A stretch of DNA of 64,000 nucleotides from assembly GCA_905221605.1 (NCBI GenBank), contig CAJNDS010001347.1, positions 422,501 through 486,500 of the forward strand, read 5' to 3'. Shown here one piece after another: positions 34,601-44,509 of this stretch (the first letter of the stretch is position 1; every line of letters starts with the position of its first letter). A model generated the notes under the pieces. The model was given only the letters and a program-made list of their open reading frames with translations, was not told the DNA's origin and did not search any database. This stretch comes from Symbiodinium natans. Lineage: Eukaryota > Sar > Dinophyceae > Suessiales > Symbiodiniaceae. A program made the translations under genes and the position numbers.

Positions 34601-37600
34601 CTATCGCTCCATGAAGACCTGCAAACATTGTCGTGCGCTGGGATTGCCACCTCCTGACTTTATCAGGGCTACTTGCTGGAAGCTGGTTCCCATGTCGACC
34701 ATGTTGACTGCAGTGTAGCGGGTACCATCGACATCCTTTACTTCCATGCAATCTATGCCAAGTGTGTGATTGAACTCTTTCGGAAACACCGATTCCCCTG
34801 AGACTGGATGATGTCGCGGAACTGGTGCAGTGTCTAGGCAAGCCTTACATCTATGAAGGCGGGCAGCTAGGATGAACTCCTTGGATGCCTTGCTCTGCCT
34901 AAGGACCTGCTCCAGGACTTTACCTGGGAGATGACCGAATGCCCTATGGAGTCGCCTGATAGCAACCCTCGTGCGCTGTGGGAGCGAACGCCAAGCTGCT
35001 CTGCGTTCTTCCTCCGATGCCGGAGTACCTGGGAAAGACAACTGCTCGAGGATGAGTTGCTCTCTCTCTTCAGGGGTGAACACTGAAGCCCCATTGTCTT
35101 GCTCCCTAAGTAGTTCAGCCATCTCTTCATCGGGAATGAGTTCCTGATCTTCCATGTCGGAACCTAGACCTTCCGATCCTACAAAGCAATTGCGTGTGTA
35201 AGAGTTCAGGTAAAGCTCCTGTGAAATGTCACGACATGTGGCCCAGAAATCATGTTCTTCCGTGTCTGCATAGCAACGGGGGCTCATGCCATAACTCTCG
35301 GTCCATGTGGACAAGACCTGGAGTGCATCGTCGATGTTCGGCCCTATCCCGGAAACACTCAAGTCTCCTCTTACCTCGACAGTACTTTCGAGTGTTGGGC
35401 ATCCATAGGGACTCACCAGGACAATGCTCACTCCAGCTGTGTCAGCTAGGCACTCACACTCTAAACACAACTCCTCGGTGGGAGCGTCGACCCTCAGAAC
35501 TATGAGACCGGGCACACCTGTCTCCAGGTTGGCAATGGTCTCGCTGATCACCTGCGCGTCAAGGGATTCGGGTACCCATTTGCAGTGTGAAATAGGAGGC
35601 TCAGTGGGGGTGAAGGCAATCATGTGATCCGTAGCCACTGCTGCATTGAATGCAATCGCTTGCAACACACGATCTCCCGCAACCATTTCCTGAATCCCAC
35701 TAAGCACCCTCTTCCTCTGTCTGTTGCTGAGTTTGGGCAGTGAGTGTGCAGTGTCACGGGTAATTGCTCTGGGACCATCATGTGCAGGGATTAGCTCAAA
35801 CTCATCGTCGGAATCCTCAACATCGAACCTTACCTGCTTGAACTCCCCTAAGTCATTAACCCCCTGCAATGACGCCATATATGCGCTCAGCTCATCGCGG
35901 TCTGCAAGGGTCTTCGGAACTGTGTCCGGTGCAAAGGCCTTTGGATACAACCAAAGCACAAGGTACGCACCTCCACTTGGCGGAGGCTCGGTTGGGCACA
36001 CTTGCTCGGCCTTGAATTCACCGCAAACATCCTCGGTACTGTGACCGGGAGGACACACCGTCCCCTGTGGGATCCACACGCCGCCCTTGTTCTTCGGGTT
36101 GTCGTTGAGAAACAGCCACCCGATCGGTGTAGGGCCTTTGACACTCCCACAAGGCTTGTATCCCTCCCTCGTGTGAGGGGTCACGGCAGTCACCTTGAAG
36201 TTGTGGCGCTCGGACTTGTCGGTGTGCTCCTGATCCTGTGTGGAGAAGGATTTGGGCATGTAAGGGCCAATCCACAACGCCGGACTCGGACGTCCATACA
36301 GAAGGCCGCAGAACTCGTGCATCACCTGGTCCGGGAGCAGGTCGACCAGGACTCGCCTGTTCCACGAAAGGCTGGCGTCGTCCGAAGTTGGAATCTCCGT
36401 AAGATCCAAAGCGAGGATTGCCGGATCCAACTTGATGCGTTTGCCCTCTCCCGGCGGTGCGGGGCCCTGACTCTTCCTCCACTGCGCCCAGGCGGCGTTA
36501 GAGTTGTCAGCCGCCGGATCATGGAAGTAGTTCTTCAGCTCCCGCCTGTCCAGGGGTCGATTCTCCTCAAAGCGCCTCTGCCAGAACTCCTCGTCGGCGG
36601 CCCTGTTGGCACGCGCCTCCAAATGTGGGGTCCATCGTCTCACAGGTGGCTTGGGTGGCTCGGGCGGAGCCTGGTGACCCCAATCGCCAGCTCGGGACCA
36701 CTCATCATCCCAAGCATCCCACTGGTTCTGGTCGTATGAGGAGGTCTCGCGAGCGGTGTCGCGGTAGCTGCTGCTGGGGTGCCACTGATCACGGTCACGA
36801 TCACGATAAGAAGACGACTCTCGGCGGGAAGACTGCGCTCTGTGATCATCGTGGTGGCTTGACCTCTCCCTCCGGACCTTTCTCCGGGAGTCACTTGAAC
36901 TGCTCCTTGCCCTTCGGTCATGGTGTCGATGTCGGGAGCGGGAACGACCACCAAACTGGGCAAGGGCATCTTGCAGGAGCTGTTCTGCACGCTTCGCTCT
37001 CCGTTCCGCCTCCTGCTTGTCCCGCTCGACGTCCCGGAGCTTGCTTCGAAGTGACTCGACTTCCTTGTCGCGCAGCGCTAGCTTTCTCTCCAGGGTTTGT
37101 ACCTGGGCCTGAACTGGCAGATGACTTGAGGTGGCAGTGAACACACCTGAGCCCGCTTGCTGATGAAGCCTCCCTGTCAGGGAGCTTGGGTCCCACTTCG
37201 CCACGTAGGAGGTGTGCTGCTTGCCACGAAGCCCCAATCGAGTAGCGGCCTGCGATGCTGACTCTCCCTCTCCAGGCGCTACTTCCAGCGGATCTGATGG
37301 GACCTCTTCCACCTCATCGTCTGCGTCCAGATCAGTAACTTCCTCCGGAGCTGTGCCCGGGGCTCTTTCAGGCTCTGACTCGCAGTGCAAAATGCATGTG
37401 GTGCTCTCCTTGACATCGCCTTCCAGATACTTGATGAAGTCGGCCAACACCTGCTCGTAGGCCGCCTTCGCATCGTCTGTGCGATGGTTGCACCAGCTGC
37501 AATGCCCGCGGCAAGATCCACCCATGAGCGGCCAGGACTGTTCGCTGTTGCAATGCTGCATGGAAACATGGAGTCCTTCAACGCGAAGCAGCATGTGCTC

Positions 37601-40600
37601 AATGAGGATACCTCCTGCCACGGAACGGTGCCGGTTTTGTTTGCAGACAACGCTAATGTTCATCGCCTGGTAGCCCTGCTCCATTGACTTCTTCACCTTG
37701 GAACGAATGGCTCTGCAATGTTGCAGGAATCCAGGGTCTGCAGCTATCGCCTTCATTATAGAAGGGTGGGAACCCACATGATCTCGGAGGCTTGTATCTC
37801 GCTTGCAACCTGCGAGCTCAGGATCCAAACTCCTGGCATTCGGCAAGTATGTCAGGTCAAAGAAGATGCCGACGAATGCGCCTCCGAGTTCAAGGGTAGC
37901 CTCTGCCGAGCGCATCTCACTGAACATGTCAGCGAATTGCTGTGGCTCCCAAGCGTTGCGGATCTTATCAACGGCCTCCTCGAAGTTGTAGCCGAAGGTA
38001 AAAATGTCCGCGGCGTGCTTGGGATTGTCTCCTCCCTCGGTGGGGAAGGTCTCGGAATTCAGCTGCTGAGGCCTCGCCTTAGGCGCGGGGCGCTGTGAAG
38101 GTGCGATGGCCATGGCTGCTGTCAAATTTGTGTTCTCACCTTGGGGTTCACTTATAGAGTGCGTCTGCATTGAAGAGGCCTTTCGTTTGGTGACCTTGCT
38201 GTTTGCGCACTTATCCGAACCCTCTGCTGCTATTGCTCGGGCAGCACCTGCAGGTGGCGGTGGGATCGCAAATCCTCGAACAAGGCGGGGTTGTTTCCCT
38301 TGCAAGAGACCATCGGTTAGGCAAATGCAAAGCAAACCTGAGTCTGATGTCCGATGCAACTTGAGTTCAATGGTCTTGTCGGGGTTCGACGGGAGCCTTA
38401 CGGAGCACGTCCCTAAGTGTAGGTCTTTTGCCATCCCAAGTTGACTCTGGGCATGAAGCGATAGTAGGAGGGGTGCCCCACCAGGGATCTCATGGGAATC
38501 TAGCGCCCCACACAATCTTTCCCTATGGGAAACCTCCTCGCCCTCAACTGAATCCAAGGGCAAAAGGCAGAAAGGAAAGGTTCGGGTCCCAAGCGTGGAA
38601 GTGGAACCACTCAAACCCTTGAAGGTCTTGGAAGTCTCCTTCACAAACCTCGTGGAATACCCAAAGCTCGCATACTTGGACATGCTCTCGTGACCCCAAT
38701 CCTCGCCATGAACCGTTGAGTTACACCCTTCATCTAGAACTGCGAAAACATGTGGGGATGTGCGAATGTTAACCACGGGGAGTTTGCTCAAACTGGGGTT
38801 CGTGTCTGTGACTCCCTCGCGTGGTCCGGCAAGCATGGCAACCATTGCTGTACCGGGCCTTCTTCCCGATGAAGCCATCTCCCAACTCGCGCTCGTGGGG
38901 CTCGTATCATCCGCATGATCGTCCAGAGCCTCTTGGAGGTAGGCAAACAAGTCTCCCCTCGTTATCGAAGATTCGGTGACGAAGTGACCCTCAACTGCCT
39001 CCTTGAACTGTTCAAGGGCTGGTACGACCACTTCTACAGGCACTCGATCCCCCGTTCTGCCCACTATAGAGCGCATCATGTCGAAGTCTAGGGTGTTCGT
39101 GTCTCGCAGCTGTGCTGCGGCTGCGTCCCTAGCTTTCTTCTCTTCTTGGGGCAGTTCATCTAGGATCATGCCACAAAGCTTGCACTTGATTCGGCTGGTT
39201 GTCTTGCTGGAACCTGAACGATCTACCTGGGCATGCGTGCATGTGGTAGGGTCGACCTGAACCTGTTCTTTGCGAGTCTTGGTTACCGTACCACAGGACT
39301 TGCATGTGCGCATGTCTATGTACGAATTGCTCCCTGTCTTGCTAAAGGTCTTACAACCACCCCTGCACTTGGGCCGGAAACCGGTACTGGATGAGGCGGT
39401 GCCTTCAGCGTTGGCTGCGCGGTCAGCAACGGGAGTTGGGGGCATCATCGTACTAAGAGGAATGTCTCTTCTACGCACTTCTATGGGGTCCGTGTCATCT
39501 ACCACATAATGCTCATGCACCCAGTTCAGGAAATCACCCAAACACTTAGAAGGGCACTTCTGTGTTTGACCCCAAAGGACATACCCAGGATAGGTGTGTA
39601 GCACTCGTTCATACGTCAGGCCTTTGTGATGACCGAAAGTGAACAAGGTGTCAGATCCTGGCGGTGGGCTGTCACGCATGGCAGTGGCTTCCGATCTGCG
39701 AACACGAGGACGCTCTGAGGGTCCTCCGCTCCTTTCAGCGGGATAGCCCTCCATGTCTCTTGAAGTGTTGGAAAGGTGAATGGCAGGGGTCTCATCGTCC
39801 GATGCGTCACTCAGTGCGGCAAGGTAGGCTTGTGAGGAGGATGCCATCCCGGGCTTCCCGGGTGAGGCGGACTTCTCTGCACCTGGACCACCCTTACTGG
39901 CACCCTTAGGACCTCCGGGACTACCCTTAAACCTGCACTCAGCGTCACCGGCCCAATGACCGATTGCGCCGCATCGCAAGCATCGGCTGCGAGCCTTCAG
40001 CTCGGCAAGTTTGGCTTTCCTGTCGGCGATAGAAAGATTGGAAGGAGGGACCTTACCACCCTTCTTACCGCCAGACTTACCAAAACCCTTACCTTTGTTA
40101 CCCTTCACATTGGCAAGTGTGGTTTGGGCTGCGTATGCCAGCTGCAATGCTTCGGCGTGCTCCTCGCCTGGCTCGCCTCCAAGCTCTGTCTGCATAGCTG
40201 TATATGCGTTGAGAGCCAAGGCTAATGCACTGTCATCAACCCATTCGCCTTCGTCTTCCTCGACCTCATGCTCCTCGGCTACATAGGCCTGACTTTCTGG
40301 CTCTTGGTACTCACACTCATCATCCTCCACGAAACCTTGTGTCATGTAACCGTACCGAGGCTTCTGCTGAAATGAGGTATTCTCCCACCGGGGCTTGGAC
40401 CATGTTCTAGCGGCAGGCTTGTCTTTCTCAACGAGCAAGCGTTCACGCATATGCACAACACTATGATGCTTGATCAGCACGCGCGCATACTCATCTACTG
40501 TCTCGGCTTGTGCTGCGGTGCGCACCATGAGCTGCTCTTGGCGCGACAAACCAGACAGTTCCACGAGGAGATTGGCACGCATGGCTTCTGACAACCTGAC

Positions 40601-41356
40601 TTCTGGGTCCAATTCCCTTAGGGTAACCCACCAGCGCTTTCGCCGGGAAATGTAAGACAACATCGGCTCCCCTGATTGTTTAGACAAGGGACCTGTCAGC
40701 AACTGGCCTTGCCTGAACAATTCCGATGCCTCTTCCCCCTGCAAGGGAAATGCTTGGTCTTTGACCTTCTGAATGAGGAGATCAATGCCGTCGTGCTTCA
40801 ACAACCTCTCGAGACCTATGTCTCGGGCGATAAGAAAGGCGTCGCCACGGAGGCCTTCCAGCGTCTTCTGAACTGCATCAGACATGTCAAGATCACTATC
40901 GCGGACCGAAGCGAGTGTGGGAACAGGCTCAGTCTCTACCGAAGCTTGCCCGTCGTCCTCAACCTCATAATCTTGTGGCTGTTGCTCTTCTTCGCCACCG
41001 TCTCCTGACGACATGGACTCCGCACCGGCCTGGCGGCCGCGCCGGCGTCCTGGGGCACTTGAAGGACTGGCTGCCATTCCACTGCTCTCATCACCTGTGT
41101 GACGGTCCGGGGATCTTATGCCACCACCTACCCACTTTCGTGGGGATGCAGAACGGCTGAGTTGGTGGCTGGAACGAAGGTCTTTCAAGACCTCTCGACG
41201 CTGCCTCTCACGATGCTGGGAGACACGGGCACGTGTGCGAAACTCCCAGTCGTGGAAGGACGCTGCGGAGCCGCTGTAAATGTAGCTTCCTGACATGGTT
41301 TCTGCTGGGGTGTCAAGGCTAAGTACAGGGTCGTACTTTAACCCAGCTACCGACAT
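34601..41356 (-). CDS. copia Gag-Pol, N-terminal 2,251 codons (Gag, protease, RapZ-C-like, RS/coiled coil, integrase start)
   Basis: In order: Gag with the helical segment ELSGLSRQEQLMVRTAAQAE; a zinc knuckle CLRCGAIGHWAGDAEC at about 457-472; a segment with FTFGHHKGLTYERVLHTYPG near 567-622; Cys-rich ribbons near 660-731; the aspartic-protease motif VLDEGCNSTVHG near 875; a RapZ-C-like domain at about 1122-1295 with DLTYLPNA and VVCKQNRHRSVAGG; a coiled coil then Arg/Ser-rich stretch at about 1419-1559; an integrase HHCC region near 2130-2174 (HRAFGH ... CKACLD); and the first integrase Asp in GIDCMEV near 2204. The frame ends at a TAG (34601-34603) inside integrase, yet the same frame continues with VSWAGHPQHV into the next ORF, so this is a nonsense change. 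Start ATG at 41356, 163 bases inside the LTR; an alternative Met lies 20 codons later. Confidence 0.8.
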   Translation of the reverse strand: MSVAGLKYDPVLSLDTPAETMSGSYIYSGSAASFHDWEFRTRARVSQHRERQRREVLKDLRSSHQLSRSASPRKWVGGGIRSPDRHTGDESSGMAASPSSAPGRRRGRQAGAESMSSGDGGEEEQQPQDYEVEDDGQASVETEPVPTLASVRDSDLDMSDAVQKTLEGLRGDAFLIARDIGLERLLKHDGIDLLIQKVKDQAFPLQGEEASELFRQGQLLTGPLSKQSGEPMLSYISRRKRWWVTLRELDPEVRLSEAMRANLLVELSGLSRQEQLMVRTAAQAETVDEYARVLIKHHSVVHMRERLLVEKDKPAARTWSKPRWENTSFQQKPRYGYMTQGFVEDDECEYQEPESQAYVAEEHEVEEDEGEWVDDSALALALNAYTAMQTELGGEPGEEHAEALQLAYAAQTTLANVKGNKGKGFGKSGGKKGGKVPPSNLSIADRKAKLAELKARSRCLRCGAIGHWAGDAECRFKGSPGGPKGASKGGPGAEKSASPGKPGMASSSQAYLAALSDASDDETPAIHLSNTSRDMEGYPAERSGGPSERPRVRRSEATAMRDSPPPGSDTLFTFGHHKGLTYERVLHTYPGYVLWGQTQKCPSKCLGDFLNWVHEHYVVDDTDPIEVRRRDIPLSTMMPPTPVADRAANAEGTASSSTGFRPKCRGGCKTFSKTGSNSYIDMRTCKSCGTVTKTRKEQVQVDPTTCTHAQVDRSGSSKTTSRIKCKLCGMILDELPQEEKKARDAAAAQLRDTNTLDFDMMRSIVGRTGDRVPVEVVVPALEQFKEAVEGHFVTESSITRGDLFAYLQEALDDHADDTSPTSASWEMASSGRRPGTAMVAMLAGPREGVTDTNPSLSKLPVVNIRTSPHVFAVLDEGCNSTVHGEDWGHESMSKYASFGYSTRFVKETSKTFKGLSGSTSTLGTRTFPFCLLPLDSVEGEEVSHRERLCGALDSHEIPGGAPLLLSLHAQSQLGMAKDLHLGTCSVRLPSNPDKTIELKLHRTSDSGLLCICLTDGLLQGKQPRLVRGFAIPPPPAGAARAIAAEGSDKCANSKVTKRKASSMQTHSISEPQGENTNLTAAMAIAPSQRPAPKARPQQLNSETFPTEGGDNPKHAADIFTFGYNFEEAVDKIRNAWEPQQFADMFSEMRSAEATLELGGAFVGIFFDLTYLPNARSLDPELAGCKRDTSLRDHVGSHPSIMKAIAADPGFLQHCRAIRSKVKKSMEQGYQAMNISVVCKQNRHRSVAGGILIEHMLLRVEGLHVSMQHCNSEQSWPLMGGSCRGHCSWCNHRTDDAKAAYEQVLADFIKYLEGDVKESTTCILHCESEPERAPGTAPEEVTDLDADDEVEEVPSDPLEVAPGEGESASQAATRLGLRGKQHTSYVAKWDPSSLTGRLHQQAGSGVFTATSSHLPVQAQVQTLERKLALRDKEVESLRSKLRDVERDKQEAERRAKRAEQLLQDALAQFGGRSRSRHRHHDRRARSSSSDSRRKVRRERSSHHDDHRAQSSRRESSSYRDRDRDQWHPSSSYRDTARETSSYDQNQWDAWDDEWSRAGDWGHQAPPEPPKPPVRRWTPHLEARANRAADEEFWQRRFEENRPLDRRELKNYFHDPAADNSNAAWAQWRKSQGPAPPGEGKRIKLDPAILALDLTEIPTSDDASLSWNRRVLVDLLPDQVMHEFCGLLYGRPSPALWIGPYMPKSFSTQDQEHTDKSERHNFKVTAVTPHTREGYKPCGSVKGPTPIGWLFLNDNPKNKGGVWIPQGTVCPPGHSTEDVCGEFKAEQVCPTEPPPSGGAYLVLWLYPKAFAPDTVPKTLADRDELSAYMASLQGVNDLGEFKQVRFDVEDSDDEFELIPAHDGPRAITRDTAHSLPKLSNRQRKRVLSGIQEMVAGDRVLQAIAFNAAVATDHMIAFTPTEPPISHCKWVPESLDAQVISETIANLETGVPGLIVLRVDAPTEELCLECECLADTAGVSIVLVSPYGCPTLESTVEVRGDLSVSGIGPNIDDALQVLSTWTESYGMSPRCYADTEEHDFWATCRDISQELYLNSYTRNCFVGSEGLGSDMEDQELIPDEEMAELLREQDNGASVFTPEEREQLILEQLSFPGTPASEEERRAAWRSLPQRTRVAIRRLHRAFGHLPGKVLEQVLRQSKASKEFILAARLHRCKACLDTAPVPRHHPVSGESVFPKEFNHTLGIDCMEVKDVDGTRYTAVNMVDMGTSFQQVALIKSGGGNPSARQCLQVFMER
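37470..37990 (-). other. RapZ C-terminal-like domain inside copia Gag-Pol
   Basis: About 170 residues with FFDLTYLPNARSLDPEL, then LRDHVGSHPSIMKAIAADPG and ISVVCKQNRHRSVAGGIL. The bacterial RapZ C-terminal domain has D-[VL]-R-F-x-x-N-P, L-R-x-x-T-G-x-D-x-x-[VI] and IGCTGGxHRSV in the same order; the H-R-S-V core is kept, while the preceding CTGG is CKQN. In RapZ this part binds small RNAs. A trailing HCSWCNHRTD may bind zinc. The similarity call is from memory of the motif. Confidence 0.6.
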
Positions 41357-41500
41357 GGTGTCGGATTTGCGCAGTGCAGTGGTCTATTGTAGACTGGCAA
41401 CGCTGACGTTCTTTCGGCTTCTCGGCTCACACCCAAATCCCCCTTAGCTTTCTCTTCCGGACGAGATTGCTGCGAGGAATGAAAAACGTGTCACTGAGCT

Positions 41501-41517
41501 CCACAGCTCCGCTACCA
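41501..41517 (-). promoter_or_regulatory. Primer-binding-like site
   Basis: One base inside the 5' LTR the minus strand reads TGGTAGCGGAGCTGTGG. Its TGGTA start is that of sites complementary to the 3' end of initiator tRNA-Met in copia elements. Confidence 0.55.
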
Positions 41518-41518
41518 G

Positions 41519-41731
41519 TTTCAGAAGCGGGGTGCTGGGGCCGGAGTCACAGTGACTAGACTACGTAGCTTGCTTTTTCCGATTGAGCCCAAGGCGCCTG
41601 TCATGCAGGAACTTGTCTCATGAATGCTATTTGACGCTTGCATGCTTGTTCATGCCTATACAAGTGTTCGTCTAACAGCTTCTGTACTATACGAAATCCA
41701 ACTCGGCGCTTGTGTACAGGAAAATCTCACA
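41519..41731 (-). repeat. 5' LTR of the copia element
   Basis: 213 bp, two differences from the 3' LTR. Transcription should start here on the minus strand. Confidence 0.95.
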
Positions 41732-41736
41732 AGGGT
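41732..41736. other. Target-site duplication, right
   Basis: AGGGT directly after the LTR; the 5-bp length is typical of copia integration. Confidence 0.8.
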
Positions 41737-41902
41737 TTAGGGTTTAGCGTTTAGGGTTTAGGGTTTAGGGTTTTAGGGTTTAGGATTGGCTGATTGTCTA
41801 GTTTCCCGAGTAAGAACTAGGAAGTTGAACAGGGTCTAGGAGTTTCGGGCGCAGACTTTTCGGTCTCCCTAAACCCTAAACCCTAAACCCTAAACCCTAA
41901 AC
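41737..41902. repeat. Telomere-type tracts right of the copia insertion
   Basis: TTTAGGG units to 41785, then a spacer and CCCTAAA units (41868-41902). The left part is the other half of the tract that the retrotransposon split. Confidence 0.9.
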
Positions 41903-41985
41903 ATTTGCTCTGGGCTTGTATTGGGAGTTGAGGATCCGTCCTCTGAAAGCTGTGGGTCATGTAGATGAAGACCGTCTTCCCCAGT
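41903..41985 (-). CDS. Exon-like island TGEDGLHLHDPQLSEDGSS
   Basis: 83 bp from a GCCGAAG acceptor (41986-41988) to a donor made by the repeat (AAT/GTTTAGGG), reading TGEDGLHLHDPQLSEDGSST. CCCTAAA left and TTTAGGG right. Other frames are also open, so the frame is uncertain. Confidence 0.35.
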
Positions 41986-42059
41986 CTTCGGCCTCCAGGG
42001 GTTCAGGGTTTAGGAAGTTTGGGTTTAGGGTTTAGGGTTTAGGGTTTAGGGCTTAGGGC

Positions 42060-42480
42060 TGAGGGCTAAGGGTTAAGGGTCCGCCGACCCTGTTGGATGG
42101 GTTTGAGGAGGCTCAAGCGCGCGGGGGGGGGGGGTAGGGGGGGTCGGTGCACAATTTTTTCGTGGAGGACCGCGCCAGCCGCACAGCGTAGACAGGCGGT
42201 TCAGCAGGGGGGGTAGGGGCGCCCTCAGCAAAATCAGCGTTTTCCCCCCCCCCCCCCGTCTTTTTGGCTTGAGCTTGTCCTGGTGCTCACCCGCCCCCCC
42301 TACCCCCCACCCACCTGTCTTTTTGGCTTGAGCTTGTCCTGGTGCTTCCCCTGGCCCCCCCAAACGTTTCACAGAACTCTGCCGAGCAGGCTGGGATGAT
42401 CTTCGAACCATGCGAGCGGGTTTAGACCTCTCAACTATGCTCCAGCGGGGTCGGCGGCTTGAGCCGGAGGCTCTTAAATT
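42060..42480. other. C/G-homopolymer-rich spacer with a direct repeat
   Basis: Contains TTTTTGGCTTGAGCTTGTCC twice (42263 and 42320), several C or G runs and no supported gene. Confidence 0.5.
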
Positions 42481-42555
42481 TAGGGTTTAGGGTTTAGGGT
42501 TCCGAAACCCCCCCCAAAACCTAAACCCCAAACCCTGAACCCTTTCCTCGAAAAC

Positions 42556-42632
42556 CGGCCTTCCGCCAGCGAGTCGCGCAAGAAGCGGCACTCCAACGCC
42601 GCGCCCCCCTTAGCCGCGGCGTCGAGGCCGGC
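42556..42632 (-). CDS. Exon-like island AGLDAAAKGGAALECRFLR
   Basis: 77 bp from a TTGCTTCAG acceptor (42633-42635) to a GTTTTCG donor (42549-42555), reading AGLDAAAKGGAALECRFLRD then SLAEG. Strong G/C third positions. Family unknown. Confidence 0.5.
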
Positions 42633-42906
42633 CTGAAGCAAGGTTCCAGGTGCGACCCTGGGATGGTCCTAGGCCGCAGAACCGCAACATCACCCACCTC
42701 TAATCCCGTGCACCATCACCAATACTTACTGGGTCTGAGCACGGAAGGTAGCCCTAAACCCTAAACCCTAAACCCTGATCCCGAAACCCCGAACCCTATG
42801 TCCTCCCTGTAAAACCTAACGAACCTGAGTCTCCGCTAACAGGGCCTCAACAGTCATTACCATCCCGTGAACACGCCGTGGGGTTGAGCAGAACTTCGGC
42901 TAAAGC

Positions 42907-43030
42907 ACATGGACCCGAAACCCTAAACCCTAAACCCTAAACCCTAAACCCTAAACCCTAAACCCTAAACCCTAAACCCTAAACCCTAAACCCTAAACCC
43001 TAAACCCTAACCCTAAACCCTAAACCCTAA
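42907..43030. repeat. CCCTAAA tract
   Basis: About 17 nearly perfect C-strand units. Confidence 0.95.
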
Positions 43031-44270
43031 AGACCTGTAACTGTGGTCGCCTTTAGAAGAAAAGAAACTTCGGCACATGACCGTCTAAACTCTGCCACCC
43101 CCGTCTTTTTATACCCTACAACCCCTTACAAAGGCCCTTTCATCGGTTTTATAATGGGAAATATGAGGCCCAATAGCCCATCCTTGTACCTAGACCCCCA
43201 AGTACTCTTTGCACTACCCTAAGTAGCAGTAGCCCATTCTAGAAGTGCATCGTTATTCTTGTGAACAGGTGCCGAAGGGTGCAGCTAAACGCTGAACGCG
43301 CAGCCCTGCATGTATGTACTTAATTTTGCTTCGTCACCGCCGGCGTGTCGTTGTTCCACGACAGCCTTGCAGGGAGATGGACCCTAAACTACTAAACCGC
43401 TGTAAGCCATTAACACCACTTAAACCCTTAAAGCTCTTTAAACCCTAAGCCCTGTAAGCCCAACAAGCCCTCGAACCCTAGGGATCTATGCACACGAATC
43501 GAAGTGAAGCAGAGCTGGGTGTATTCTTCGCAGGATTCCATGTGCAATGCATCTGGTCAAGGTTCGGGTTTAGGGTTTTAGGGTATAGGGTCGTAGGGTT
43601 TTGGAGATTTAGGGTTCGAGGTTGTAGGGTTTTTTTGGGGTGTTGGGTTTAAACGTTCAGAGCTTAGGGTTTAGACTTCGGTTGACGATGCTGAAGCATG
43701 CCTGCTCGCCCCGCTGATGAGACCCGCGATGAAGTAGACCTCGCAAGAAATCGAAGACCCTGTAGGGTTTAGGGTTTAAGGGTTTAGGGTGTAGGCCCAA
43801 CACGCTTGAACTACGCACCACCTCAAAATCCCGAAGACTACTGTTTTGTAGACGGTTCCAAGACCCTACACCCTAAACCCTAAGACACCCAATCCCGAAG
43901 CCCTTTATGAAACATTCTTACACACAAGCAGCGTTGAGGGCTCCTCACATTTTAGGGTTTCAGGGAACTGCGGGTAAATACGAGCTGAAGAAGACTTCAA
44001 GAAACAACAGGAAAGCCCAAAGCAGAGCCAGCAAAGCAAAGCAAGCACCTATAAACCCTAAACTTCCAACACCTAAACCCGAATGCAGGATTTAGGGATT
44101 GGGATTTATGGATGACATGTTGGGGTAGGGGTTTAGGGTTTAGGGTTTAGAAGCTTAGGGTTTTGGGTGTAAGGCCCAACATGGACTTGGAGCCGTCACA
44201 AAGGAGCTGGTTTCTCAATGGACGCAAGCCACTCCTGCTTCTGAGGGCGGCGCGGAGCCTAACCACAGCT

Positions 44271-44382
44271 GGGTTACACTATACTCCCCTTAGCACCTTA
44301 ATAAACATACAATGTTGATATCCTCTTGGGCTTTATATAAACAAAAAATGAGAATTCCCAAGGGGGATATAGTACATACCCC
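44271..44382. mobile_element. Inverted-repeat element, single copy here
   Basis: Ends GGGTTACACTATACTCCCCT and AGGGGGATATAGTACATACC form an imperfect terminal inverted repeat around AT-rich DNA. Confidence 0.55.
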
Positions 44383-44446
44383 TTGAAGCCCCCTGCCTTA
44401 AGGACCCAATGAGTTCTGTAAGGCCTCCAGGATCGGCAAAAAAAAC

Positions 44447-44509
44447 CTGAGTTGCCGCGCGCTGCTCCGCTTGTCCAAGTTCACGTTGTAGCGCATGGGC
44501 GCGATCCAC
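44447..44509 (-). CDS. 63-bp exon-like island, coiled-coil-like
   Basis: Exactly 21 codons from an ACCCTGAG acceptor (44510-44512) to a CAG/GTTTTT donor (44441-44446): VDRAHALQRELGQAEQRAAT then Q. The spacing of Leu/Ala suggests a coiled coil. Phase 0 on both sides. Confidence 0.5.

Larger units (their letters stand above)
30958..41731 (-). mobile_element. Ty1/copia LTR retrotransposon, near-complete
   Basis: 10,774-bp element with 213-bp LTRs (30958-31170 and 41519-41731) that differ at only two positions, flanked by the 5-bp duplication AGGGT (30953-30957, 41732-41736). It inserted into a TTTAGGG tract. On the minus strand: 5' LTR, a primer-binding-like site, a single Gag-Pol frame with protease, integrase before RT (the copia order), RNase H, a polypurine-like site, 3' LTR. 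The polyprotein also carries a RapZ-C-like domain and a 2OG-Fe(II)-dioxygenase-like domain. One in-frame TAG in integrase and one indel in RT make this copy defective in spite of its young LTRs, unless these are assembly errors. Confidence 0.95.
42633..44446. other. Spacer with telomere-type tracts, no firm gene
   Basis: Holds a 17-unit CCCTAAA tract (42907-43030), short degenerate tracts and the inverted-repeat element at 44271. Possible tiny minus exons (for example AVVEQRHAGGDEAKL near 43335-43380) are too weak to call. Confidence 0.4.

Noticed and set aside
34601-34603. Programmed stop-codon readthrough between Gag and Pol
   Set aside because: The TAG lies in the middle of integrase, between its first and second catalytic Asp, not at a Gag/Pol border.
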